The notes below the pieces were generated by a model. It ran no database searches. It was not told where the DNA came from and was given only the letters and a program-made list of their open reading frames with translations. This document shows, one piece after another, positions 20,323 to 31,337 of a stretch of 64,000 nucleotides of DNA. Position numbers and translations under genes: made by a program. The stretch comes from Chlorella sorokiniana. Taxonomy: Eukaryota > Chlorophyta > Trebouxiophyceae > Chlorellales > Chlorellaceae. The DNA is taken from contig CP084614.1 of NCBI GenBank assembly GCA_025917655.1, positions 1,860,001 to 1,924,000 of the forward strand. The letters run 5' to 3'. Numbering within the stretch: the first letter of the stretch is position 1; every line of letters starts with the position of its first letter.

Positions 20323-20448
20323 CCTATTGCAAGTTGGCACACACAGAGCAAAGCAAGCGCGCAGGCTAGGCTGGTGGCTCGCTGGAGTATGTTGGGTGCT
20401 CTGCTGCTCAGCGCTCGCGTCTTTGCCAGCGCGTCGAGCGCCGCACCC

Positions 20449-22094
20449 CTAGTCCTCCCCATCCAAGGCCAGCCGGGCGTCCTCCCTCTCCAACTGGCGC
20501 AGCAGGCCGCGGATGTCGTCCCAGCGGTGGCCGCGCCGCTGCGAGGAGCGCGGCAGCGCCACAAGGGCTCAGGCGCAGCAGCTTGATGGAGCAGCCAGCA
20601 GGGGTGAGCGACTGCCGGAGGAGAGCTGCAGCGCAGGCGCGCACCCGCCCTGCAGGCGCTGCCCAGCGGCGCGGCCCCCACCTGCATCCACGCCACAAAG
20701 CGCCGCCGCCGCGCCTCCTCGGGCAGGCGGTCCATGCGGGCCCACTGCCGCCGCGCCCTCCAGCAGCTGCTGCTCCGGCGCGCCGGCCAGGCCGCCGCCG
20801 CCGCCGCCGCCCTCCTCGTCCCCAGCTGCTCCAGGTGCTGCCGCACGTCCAGCCCCTCCCCAAACACGCTGCGCAGCGCCTCGGCCGCCGCCTCAACGTC
20901 GACGCCTCGGCGGTGCAGCTCCTGCGGCCGACCCGCGGGGCATGGCTGGGCACGGGAGCGGGCGGCCACGGCTTCCCTCGCTGATGGCGGCACGCGGAGG
21001 GGGTGGAAGCCTGCAGCCCTGCTGGCACGGCTGCCCCGCCACCTCACCAGCTCGCGACGCGGGCCCCACTTGGATTGCCGCCACTTGGAGCGCACATACG
21101 TCTCCGCAAACTCAGAGTCGCTCTGGCAAGGGGGGAACGTGCGGGATCAGCCGAGGAGGCAGGTGCAGCGCCGCAACAGGAGCCCAGCTTGCTGGACTGA
21201 GCTGCGGCGTTGGGAACAGGCGGCGGCGTCTTTGTTCCCTTGGGGCGGAAGCACCGCGCTGCGGGCGCTGCGCGCGCACCTGCAGCCCCACCGACTGCAG
21301 GCGGTCCAGCGCAGCGCGCACGTCGTGCAGCTCGTGGCCCCGCTCCAGCAGCTTCAGCTTGAGCTGCGGGGAGTTTAAGGGCGAGAGCAATAGAGTTGGG
21401 TTCCATGGTCACAGCGTGAGCGTGGCAACACATGGTGCGGCCTGAGCATGTGCCGGGCTGGTCATCTGTCCAAACCCCTCAGCCACTTCAGCGTGCTAGC
21501 TGCTGAAGGATAAAACCCTGGCGTTAAAGCAAAATCACGCACCTCTTTCCGCGAGTGGGCGCGTGACCCCAACAGCTTGAGCGCCGCCGCCTTGGCCTCG
21601 TCCACCCCGCGCTCGGCCTTCTTCCGCTGCTCGTCCATTTCGTCGATGGACAGCTCCAGGTTTTGCACCCCCGGGAGCTCATCGTCCTCGTCCCGCACCA
21701 CACGGAAGTCGTAGGGGTTGCGCTTGTGGTACAGGGCGCGAGGCGCTGCTAAGGCGCCACGCCGAGCGTCGGGTGCAGGGGCTGAGACACCAAGGGCAGC
21801 GCCCCAGGCGCTCTGCAGCACGCTGCTGGACTCACACGCGCTGGCAGCCTTCTTTCCCAGCCCAGCCAACTGGCGCAAGGCTCGCAGTCGGCTGGACTCC
21901 AGCCGAAACATCGCGGGTCGGCACTCTCCCTTTGCGGCCACGGCAGCAACAGGTTTCATCATTACTCCTGCGACGAGCAAGGGCGCTTCCTGGCGGGTTT
22001 GCGTCCTCACGGTAACGGACATGCCTGGGCCCACCTGGGCGGCGGTGACGTGGCCGAGCGCTGCACAGCTGCTGCAGCATGCTGCTCGGTTCAC
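20449..22094 (-). CDS. RECX: RecX-family regulator of RecA, probably organellar
   Basis: RecX binds RecA filaments and modulates recombination in bacteria; plant and moss homologues act in organelles. The long first exon (ATG 22094) begins with a neutral-to-basic leader rich in Ala, Ser and Arg, fitting an organelle transit peptide, then reads YDFRVVRDEDDELPGVQNLE and LGSRAHSRKE. The three-helix RecX repeats follow: LKLKLLERGHELHDVRAALD, RLQSVGLQ, DSEFAETYVRSKWRQSKWG, RRELVRW, RELHRRGVDVEAAAEALR and, in the last exon, RRGHRWDDIRGLLRQLERED ending LALDGED before TAG 20451-20449. The order (tandem helix triplets with R/K-G-I/V/H-x-x-x-x-x-x) is that of the family. Which organelle is served cannot be decided here. 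Confidence 0.78.
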
Positions 22095-22691
22095 GCAACT
22101 CTCAGCTGCAACCTCAACGTGAGCTTCTCCTCAAGATCAACGTTATGCACTCAGCAAATGTCTGCCGCTTACAACAAATCAGGGTTGGCAGGAGGGTACA
22201 CCCTTCGAGTTGGTCGAGGCAGCGACATTGTTTTCGACACTGTCTTCGACAGTGAGCAAGAGCACCACGGCGGGTAATGTGAGAACGAAGCAGGTACACA
22301 AGGCGCGCGCCGCGCGACATTAGGGCTGGGGGCACTCAGGTCTGGCACAGCTGGCATGGCGCTAAGTCTTCGAACAAAACCTTGGCTGTTCGTCAGCCCC
22401 TGGGGAGCCTGGACACAGGTTGGTGTGGGAAATGGTAGCGGAAAAACCAGCACGGGGCGCGGGTAAATACCAAACGTGAAGGACAAAACGGCAGAGGTTG
22501 GGTTATGGGTGGGTGGGTGGTTGCTGCGAAGGTGGGGGCGCCACTGTGCAGCGTGAGCAGTGGGGGCAATTGCAGGTTGGGTTGGCGGTGGGGGCAACCT
22601 CGGGGGCGGCGGTGGCCGGGCGTGGGATGGTGCAAGAGGACACGCCTCGCCGTGCCGGCGCTCAATCGCGCGCGGCGTGCGCACGGCGCGC
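22095..22691. other. intergenic: RecX promoter side and H+-ATPase 3' flank
   Basis: About 600 bp between the RecX start and the H+-ATPase stop, both on the minus strand. It is locally A/T-richer near 22100-22260 and contains a short imperfect repeat around TTCGACA (22231-22256). No credible coding sequence. Confidence 0.35.
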
Positions 22692-25600
22692 TCACACCTC
22701 GGCGGGGTCCTCGCCGCGCACGGCCGACACGCGGGCGAGGCGGTTGGCGGCGGAGCGCATCTCGGCGGCGCGGCGCTCCAGCTCCTGGCGCTGCTCCGCC
22801 GAGATGTTGCCGCCCAGGGGCTGCGCCAGCGCCTCCTCAATCTCCCGCACCTGCTGCTGGATCTGGGTGGCCGAGGTGCGCGCCAGCGGGTTGGCGCCCG
22901 TCATGGACGTGCGCGCCAGCGCCGTGGTCTTGCTGATGCGCATGAGGTTGGGGGGCGGCGCCGCGCAGCTCCTGCCGCACAATCGTGTTGACCTGCTCCT
23001 CCACCGCCGCCACCTTCTTCTCCAGCAGCTTGGCGTCCACCGCGCCCGTCTGCTCCGCCGCAAACTCGGTGTCCTTGGGGCTGAAGGCGTCGCGCAGGTT
23101 GACCAGGGCCATGGTGCGGGCCTGGAGCCAGGCAGAGGGGAGGGGGAGGAGAGCACATGGATGGGAAGGGGGCACACCGGACAGCAGGAGGGGCAGCGCG
23201 GTCGTTGAGGGGTGGCGGGCCTTCAGGAGGACGGCGGGGCAGCCAGCTCGTCGCATGGACACCAAAGACGGTGGGTTGGAAGGAGTTCGTACTGCGTGCT
23301 TGCTGCGCCCACCTGGAAGATGTCGAACTTGAGCACCAGCCAGTAGGTCGCGACCTTGAACGCGTCCTGCACCCACCACCAGAACACGCAGTAGATCCAG
23401 ACCCACAGCGGCCACAGCGTGTAGCCGTCGCCGCCCTCGAGCGCCAGGCCCTCCACGGGCACTTCGTGCAGGTCGCCCTCGGGCCACACGCAGGCCAGCA
23501 CGGTGGACAGGGACAGCGCCAGCGTGGCGGCGCCCAGCAGCAGGTTGCTGGGGCGGATGCTCCAGAAGGGGCCCTCGGTGCGTGCGGAGAAGAGGGTGAG
23601 GAAGTCGGACAGGGAGACCTTGAGGTAGATCATGTTGACCAGCTTGCCGTAGGGCTGCAGGATGTGGGGTAGAACCACGGGGTGTGCCGGGAGATTGCAA
23701 CATGGAACTTGGCACGAACAAGCGCGTCGAGCGTGTGTCAAGAGCAAAGGAGTCGTGGCATGTCGGGGTGTGTGAGGGGCTGCTTTCTCACCGGCACGGG
23801 CAGGTTCCACTTCTGGAAGAGGGAGCCCGGGTTGGGGGAGTCCAGCACCAGGCCCACCAGCAGCAGGGAGGAGCCCATGGAGACGAGGCCCAGCACGGTG
23901 GACACCAGGAACAGCACGCGCAGGTTCCACTTCTCTGCGGGGAGGCAGGGGGAGCACGGCAGAACGCAGCAGGCAGGGGTCGGCAGGTGCAGAACGGTGG
24001 CGACTAACATCCTGTTGGTTGAAGGCTGGGGGATGATGATAGACGAGCGACGGCCACTGCGGCGCTGCCCAGCCCAGGCTGGCAGGCGGCCGTGGGCCTC
24101 GGCTCACCGGGGCGGGGCGAGGGCTTGACGTTGTCGTAGCCCACCGAGATGAGGGTGCCGTCGTTGAGCAGGGTGATGAGCATGAGCATGAGCACGGGGA
24201 GCTGGAAAAGTCGGGCCAGTCCTCCTCATCCTCAGGGCAGGCATACTTCCACTTGCCACCATCGTTTTGTTCGTCACTAGCAGCCTTGCAAAAGTTGTGG
24301 GGGTCGAAGGCAAACACGGTGATGAAGAAGAAGATGAGGAGCTGCAGGGTGGCAGCGATACGGTCTGCGGGGAGGGAGGGGGGGGGCAGGCCAGGGTGAG
24401 CGAGTGGGGAGCAGGCGCACACCGCAGTCTGCAGTCGCTGCTGCAGGCCCAGCCAGCTGGCTGCACAGCCCCCTCTCACAGTTGATGAAGTTCTTGACGC
24501 GCTGGAAGATCTGGCGGGCGATGATGATGGCGTGGATGACCACCGACAAGCCGGGGTCGGTGAGCACGATGTCGGCGGCGGCGCGGGCGGCGTCGGTGGC
24601 CCCCGCCACCGCAATGCCGACGTCGGCCTTCTTCAGGGCGGGGGCGTCGTTCACGCCGTCGCCCGTCATGCCCACGGCAAAGCCGGCCTGGCGCAGGCAC
24701 TCCACGATGAGGTACTGCGGGCAGGGGAGGGGGGAAATGGTGGGTGCGGCTGCGGCGGCAGCACCCTGGCAGACTCCACAACCATGCACTGCTCCGCACA
24801 GCTTTGCCAACGACTTACATACTCGCGCCCCCCCCAAACACACACGTACACTCCATTCTCCCACCAGCACCGCACCTTGTGCTCCGGGTAGACCTGGGCG
24901 AAGCCGTCTGCCTCCACGATGGCGCGGGTGTACTTGTGCAGGTCCTTGGGGATCTTGCCCTCCTCGTCCAGCTTGGGCAGGCCCGTGGCGTCGGGGATGT
25001 TGAGGCCCAGGCCCAGGATGCGGGACATCTCCTTGGCAATCAGCACCTGGTCCCCCGTGATCATCTTCACGTCCACGCCGTACTCCAGGGCCTGCAGGCA
25101 GCTAGGGCGGAAGCAGGCAGGTGGACGCGCGGAGCTGGCGAGGAGCCTGCTCTCGCGGTGGAAACTGTGCGCCGGCCTTGGCTCGGGCGCCGCTGCCCCC
25201 ACCTGCTCGATGGTGTGCTTGGTGTCGGGCGGGGTGGGTCCAGGAAGGTCAGCATGCCCAGCATCTCCCACTGCTCCATGGCGTCGTCAAAGGTGCGGGC
25301 GACGGCCAGGGAGCGGATGCCGCGGGAGCCCAGGTTGGCCACCTCCGCCTCCACCCGCATCTTCAGGTCTGGGTTGTTCTCGGCGCCGCACAGCTTGGCG
25401 ATGACCTGGGGCGCGCCCTTGGTCACCCTGAACTCCTTGCCGTCGGGGCCGCGGATGGTCTGTGGGGGGTGCACAGGGGGGAAAGGGGTGAGGCAGCACG
25501 CCAGGCGGGAGGCCAAGGCCATTCGACAGGCCACGTGGCAAGTGGAGGAGCGCCCCTCCGGGTCTCACCGACTCGGTGCGCTTGATGGTGGGGTCGAAGG

Positions 25601-27884
25601 GCTGGTGGTCCAGCATGGTGTAGACGTCCAGGGAGGGCAGGTCCACGGCGCCCAGGCACATGGTGTCCAGGGCGTCCTTGGGGGCTGCGCATGGGTGCCG
25701 GAGGGGGACAGAGGCATGCATCACGCTGACACGACGTTGTGTGGGCGGCTGCAGGGCCTGACGGAGAGCGCGCAACAACCAGCACGACAGGCGGCGCACC
25801 TCCTTCCACTTGGCGGCCAGCGCGGATTGGGTCAGCACGGTCTCCAGGGTCTGGCCCTCCTTGAAGGTGGGGCAGTGCTCCTGGATCTCCATCTTGTTCA
25901 GGGTCAGGGTGCCTGCCCGGGGGGGCAGCGGGCGGGGCCAGCAGTGACAGAGAGCGAAGTGGCAGCAGGTCGCCCAAGCCCACACTGCGCTGGAGGTGTG
26001 CCAGAGGCAGCTCCCCACAGGCTCACCGGTCTTGTCGGAGCAGAGCATGTTCATGCCAGCCATCTCCTCAATCGACTGCAGGCGGGTGACGATCGCGCCG
26101 TAGCTGCAAGGGAGCGCGTGGGCGGGGTTCTGTGGAGTGGTGCGCAGCATATGAAGCGCACACATGCAGAGCATAGTGGGTCTCTATCCTACACAGCAGG
26201 CGGGGCGGGCGGGCGTGCTCACGCGCTGAGCTGGCGGGAGCCCAGCGCCAGGGTGGTGGTGCACACGATTTCGATGGCGATGGGGATGGAGGCCACCAGC
26301 AGGACGATGGTGAACGACAGCGCCTCCTTGAACGACTGGTCCTTGGAGAAGAGCAGGTACATGAGGGCGATGAAGCAGAGGGTGAGGGACAGCACCACCA
26401 GCACAAACATGATCTTGAGCAGGATCTTCTGCAGGTTGCCCAGGCCGTCGTTGCCCTGCAGCATCTGCGCGGTCTTGCCGAAGAAGGTGTTCTTGCCGGT
26501 GAACTCCACGGTGGCCTCCACCTCGCCGCGGGTCACTGCATGCGGGGCGGGCCACGCAGGCTCAGATTCGGAGTGGTGGCAGAAGCCAGGGCTGACACGC
26601 AACTCCAACAGAAAGCCGCTCTGCAAGCCAGTGCAACCCATGCCGGCTTTGAAGAGGCAACAGCAAAGCGATGATGCGGCAGCGGCGGACCCTCGTGACC
26701 CTGCTGCACCCCGTCCCGCGCACCGGTGGAGCCCATCTTGGGGGTGTCGCCCTTGTACATGGTGACGGGCAGGGACTCGCCGGTCAGCGCGGCCTGGTCC
26801 ACCTCGATGCGCCCCTCGTTCACGATGCAGTCGGCGGGCACGGCGGCACCCGCCGCCAGCAGCACCAGGTCGCCGGGCACCAGCAGCGTGGCGTCGATGG
26901 TCTGCCACTTGTCGTCGCGCTTGCAGGTGGCCAGCGGCTTGAGGGCGGCCTTGAGGGCGGACACGGCGTCGGCGGCCTTTGTGGTCTCGTACCTGCACAA
27001 GAGGTAGAAGCGAAGGACGCGGATGCTGGCGGCTTGAGCGAGGTTGCAGCTCACTTCATTTTTCTGGCTTGATCGCAGGGTGGACGTCTGCGCGGTCAGC
27101 CGTCAGCAGCTTGCTGCAGCAGGCAGGAAGCAAGCACTGGAGCCGTGCAGCAGCTGGGTCAGAGTGGCTGGTGGCGCGGAAGCGCACCAGCCCAGGGTGG
27201 AGTTGACGAACTGGATGCCCAGCAGGATGCCGGCGTCGATCCAGTTCTGGATGGCAAACATGATGATGATGGCCAGCCAGATCATGATGGGCATGGGGCC
27301 CCACACTGCGCGCACGCAAGAAAGTAGATAGGCACAGGCTCAGTTGCGCGGCACAGGGCCCTCCGGCTACAGCATGCATGCAACCGCCTCCAGGCGAGCT
27401 GTGTTAAGCAGGCAAGCAGGGACTTGACAGGCACGCCAGGCATGGAGACCGGGCAGAGTCGCTTACGGTGCTTCAGGTACACCAGCCACTTGGGGTGCGC
27501 TTCTCCTCCAACTCGTTCTTGCCCCACTCCAGCATCAGGCGCTCAGCCTCTGCAAGCATGCGAGGACGTTGGAGGGTTGAAGAATGGTAGGAGCTGAGGT
27601 GCAGGGCGCGGTGACGGCAACATGCTGTTGCCGGGCCATCTTGGTGTATCAACTGATCGGCTGACACTGCTTAATCCAGACAGCAAACCCACAATTCCTT
27701 TGCCATGCACTGGGCGCTGCAAGCAAGGGTTGCGAGGGTAAGGCTGAGGCGGGTGCAGCCCTGACGCACCCGCGGTGGTGAGGCCTTCTGACGCCACAAA
27801 CTCATCGCGATGATCGGTGTGGGAGTTCTCCTTCTTGGGCTCCGGCTTTTCGGCCACGTTGACAAAGGACTCGACCTCGCCCAT
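22692..27884 (-). CDS. PMA: plasma-membrane P3A-type H+-ATPase
   Basis: Pumps protons out of the cell using ATP, energising secondary transport. Starts [20 protein letters not shown] (ATG 27884), with a hydrophilic N-terminus and [20 protein letters not shown]. Visible P-type landmarks: membrane pair [20 protein letters not shown], actuator [28 protein letters not shown], phosphorylation site [18 protein letters not shown] (split by an intron after DKTG), [27 protein letters not shown], and hinge [19 protein letters not shown]. Membrane segments M7-M10 follow ([17 protein letters not shown] to [17 protein letters not shown]). The soluble C-terminus runs through [20 protein letters not shown] to [19 protein letters not shown] and ends VRGEDPAEV, without the land-plant YTV 14-3-3 site. 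About twelve introns. One frame change near 22950 in a C run before [15 protein letters not shown]. Confidence 0.95.
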
Positions 27885-28846
27885 ATTGCCGGCCTGCAGG
27901 TGCCCGGCAGAAGCGGCGTGTGGCGCACGGACGGCACGGCTGCAGTCAGCAGCTCAACCCTGGGAAGCGACCCCGCGACTGTGCTCCGACGCGTGCCAAG
28001 CTTCGTTGAATTCCAGGGGTTGCCACGCGGGGCTGCGCCCCCAAGGCCACCAACAGGCAAGCAGTGCCCTTCCACCCACTGACAGCACCCTGGTTCCCCG
28101 TGGCCTGCTAGCGCCTGAAACAATCGGCTGAAGCTTCTGAGGCATGCAGCGGCTCGTCAGCGCAGCTAGCGCCGCAAGGGCATTTTTGGCGGCGGCCTCT
28201 CCCACCTACCGTCAAACCCCTCACGGAGCTTAAACGTGCTCGACTTAGGTTTCACACGCCTCGCTATGCGATTGTAAAGCAGCGGCGGGGCTTTCAACAC
28301 TCATGCAAACCTGCCCCTGGGCCGTGCCCCATCTCTTGACCCTGACACGTGCAGCCGCCTGTCAAATCTCGACACTCTGCACTCTTGTTGCCCTAGCCGC
28401 TTCTGGGTTGCTTTGCGCGAGACGCGCCGCCGGGCGCACAAGCCGTCGCTTCTCTTGTGGCGGCGCTGGCGGGACTGTCGGCAGCAAAACTGCACCCACT
28501 ATGGGGACAGCTGGGGCTCAGCTTGGCCTTGCCTTCTCATTTCTTCAGCCGACTCAACACTATACCATCAGAAAATTCTCGAGCGTTTTAAACAACTGCG
28601 ATGGCAACAGAGCGTTCGGGGCAGAACATGGGCTGTGGCGCAAGGGCAACAGGCATGTCGGGTCATCTGAATCATGCTGGGGGCATGTGGGGGCATGTGG
28701 GCAAGACACCAGGCCAAATAAGGGGGCAGAGAGCATTTCAAGGTCAGGCGTGCGGCAAAACTGTGTGGGGTTTGAAGTAACCGTCCTGGGCAGCTGCAAC
28801 ACTGTTGAATGAAGAAAACGCTGGTCACAGCTCCTGCTCGTCTGTG
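27885..28846. other. intergenic: H+-ATPase promoter region
   Basis: About 960 bp upstream of the H+-ATPase start and downstream of the SYLF gene stop, both on the minus strand. Open frames here are short and lack conserved features or codon character. No TATA box or repeat stood out. Confidence 0.4.
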
Positions 28847-30704
28847 CTAGACCGAGTGCCGCGACAATGGCGCAGCCTTGCTGCGCGGCCGTACCATGTC
28901 GTCACTCCACAGCGAAGTCCCATCGTTCAGTACGAGCGCCCTGTCGGGGTCAGTGCCTGCAGGTCCGTGCAAGCCACATGGGGGAGGCGTCTCGGCCTCC
29001 CAGACGAGACGAGCCATGTTGGAGAGGGCGGTCCTCTAGCACAAATCAACACACTACGTTGCCATGACAAACAATACTTTCGTGCCCTGTCCTGCGCTCT
29101 GCATGCACCCACCAGCAGCACCACGCATGCCAGGTTGCCTCACCTGTGGAGAAGCGCTCCAGCGAGGCGCTGGTGCGCGAGGGAGCCGCCGAGGGGCGAT
29201 CCGCCTGCGCCTGGTGCACGATGAGCGACAGCTCCGTGTACAGCGGCTGCAAAGCGGGGCGAGCGAGGCATGTACGTTGGCGGCAGGGAAAACGGGGTGA
29301 GCAAACGGTGGAAGGATGAACGATCCCACCTGCTTGGGCGAGCACATCGACACAGTCGCCAGCGACAGCTCACGTGCATGCTACAGCCAGCCATGCAACC
29401 AAGCCCCCACTGCGCGGCATGTGTGGCTGCTGCACCTCTGCCTCACCTGCATCTCTGGTGGCGGCTCCACCGTGCCGTCCAAGATCTGCGATGGCTTCAC
29501 ATCGCCGTACGCCGCTGCATTCTTGGTTCTGTCCACTGCCAAGCTGCCACCTGAGCAAGGGCGACAGCAGAGGGCGACCACTGTTGCAGGAGCAGCATGC
29601 GGGGCAGCCTGCATCAACAGCCAAAGCAGGCTGCTGCCATTCCAGCACCCACATGCCACAACTGGCAACCGCAGGGAGGCTCACCTGCGAAGGAGAGGTC
29701 AAAGATGCCGCCAGAGACGGAGGAGACGCCAACGGTGTCAGCCATTCCGCCAGCACAGTTCATGGTCAGGAAGTCAGCTCTCTCTTGCAGCGTGCTGCCG
29801 CACAGCAGCCCGGCATCCAGACCCCGAAGCGCCCGCTTGCCAGTGGTCACCAGCTGTTCTTGGAACTGCAGGGAGGAGCAAAAGCCGGGTGATGTGCCAG
29901 CTCACCTGTACAACCAGGGGACACATCCGCGCTGGCCGTTGAAGAGACCAGAGCGGCAGTCCCATTGCGCACCTGCTTGCCCATGCACGCCACAAAGCTG
30001 CAGGTGCTTGTGCGGCCAAGGGACAAGCCAAAGCTTGTAAAGCTGATCTCCAAAAACAGCGGCGCTGAAAACTTGATGAGTGTAGGGTGTGCCGTCGGCA
30101 ACCTGCGCAGCAAGAAGCAGCACGGTGCCATCAAGGTTCACGCGCTCGAGAGAAATCACGGCCCACCCTTGCCACAGCATTTCCGAATCGACAACGGAAC
30201 ACAGCTCATTGCTCACCGTGCAACAAGGAAGCCGTGGCCTTTGGCCCGCCCCGCCAGCACCGCACTCTTGCTGAAGGTATAGAAGAGGATGGCGTGCGCT
30301 TGTGACACCCAGAAGGGCTGCAGAGGAGGTAGAGGACTGTCAGACCAGACGAGTTGCCAAGGTTGCCACCGGCTGCACAAATACAGCGGCCGCCGCTGGG
30401 TGCCCACCAGCCAGCACCCGGGTGGACGTTGTGAAATGCGTTATCGGCGATGAACCAATCCACATTGGACCCAAAAGAGGCGACAGGAGCCGCAGTTGGC
30501 GGCGATATCGAGCGCAACGTGCGACTTCCGAAACGGCGGCAAGCCCACCTTCAACGGGCTGTCGGTGAGGCTCGCAGCCAACTCATGGGCACTGTGGTTT
30601 TCCGCTTCAAGTATCCTCTTCAACCAAGATGCGCCCTCCACCGCTGCGTCCTCCACCACCCCTCGCTGCTGCATAGACCGCGCAGAGGCAACAGGCTGCG
30701 CCAT
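28847..30704 (-). CDS. SYLF (Ysc84-type) lipid-binding domain protein
   Basis: Seven exons (30704-30549, 30317-30217, 30102-29973, 29865-29685, 29550-29447, 29246-29144, 28956-28847) join in frame, giving 294 residues. The SYLF pattern is visible across exons 2-5: AHAILFYTFSKSAVLAGRAK, GHGFLVARL, IKFSAPLFLEISFTSFGLSL, SFVACMGKQFQEQL, then GVSSVSGGIFDLSFAGGSLA, VDRTKNAAAYGDVKPSQIL and DGTV. In known members this domain binds phosphoinositides and, in Ysc84/SH3YL1, actin or endocytic partners. Residues 1-52 are a hydrophilic leader with ASWLKRILEAENHSAHELAA. Exons 6-7 form a Ser/Arg-rich tail ending RSKAAPLSRHSV. No SH3, FYVE or signal peptide is seen. Substitutions in the usual WSAP motif (here KFSAP) suggest divergence. 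Cellular role not inferable; a membrane-trafficking role is a guess. Confidence 0.72.
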
Positions 30705-31337
30705 TTTGCTTCAGGTTAGCGGGTTGGTGCCACGCCGCCATGATACGTTCCTCCGAAGGGCCTCACGCACAGCACGTCAGGTCGAATCGAGAACGTGACG
30801 CAGTTGGGTGCAGAAGCAGGAGAGGGGTTTGATGTGCAGAAGAAGTCAACCCCCTCTCTGCTAGCAATGACTGGGCAGCGCACAGTGAAACCTGCCCACC
30901 ACCGCCGTAGTGCTGGTCAGTGGTTGGGAGTTACAGGGCGAGTCAGGGCAGGCAGGACGACAGTTCAGCAGGCTATTCGCTAGGGCATAAGTGATGGCCT
31001 AGGACCCTGACAAAGGAGGGGCAGTGTGGAGCGCGGAACGCCGTGCGCGGCAGGTCCTGGTTGGCGGCACGGAATGGGCAGATAGCCAGGAGCGGCAAGG
31101 GGACAAAAAGAAAAGCAGGGGCTGGGGGCAAGGCACTGTCCAGGATAAAGAGAGTTTTCTATGTATCGACATGGAGATCAAGCCAGAGCGGCGACTGTTG
31201 CTTCCTTACTAGCACAGCAAAAACCGCAACGGGAGGAGCTGCTGCATCGCCCGTTGCGTAGTTCAGTTCATGGTTCACTTTCCGACACGTGTGGAGTGTC
31301 CAGTGGCATCCACAGCCCTGCTTGCTGCAGGCACCCC
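30705..31337. other. intergenic: SYLF promoter and PPDK 3' flank
   Basis: About 630 bp, moderate GC, no convincing coding sequence or repeat. It should hold the promoter of the SYLF gene and the 3' UTR of PPDK. Confidence 0.35.

Noticed and set aside
28303-28812. 169-codon plus-strand frame between the H+-ATPase and SYLF genes
   Set aside because: No motif, no splice context, atypical composition; it lies in the likely promoter region of the H+-ATPase.
29902-30216. Reading exon 3 of the SYLF gene in the frame VADGTPYTHQVFSAA as a PsbP-like protein
   Set aside because: That frame does not join in phase with the neighbouring exons; the alternative frame joins all seven exons and shows the SYLF pattern.
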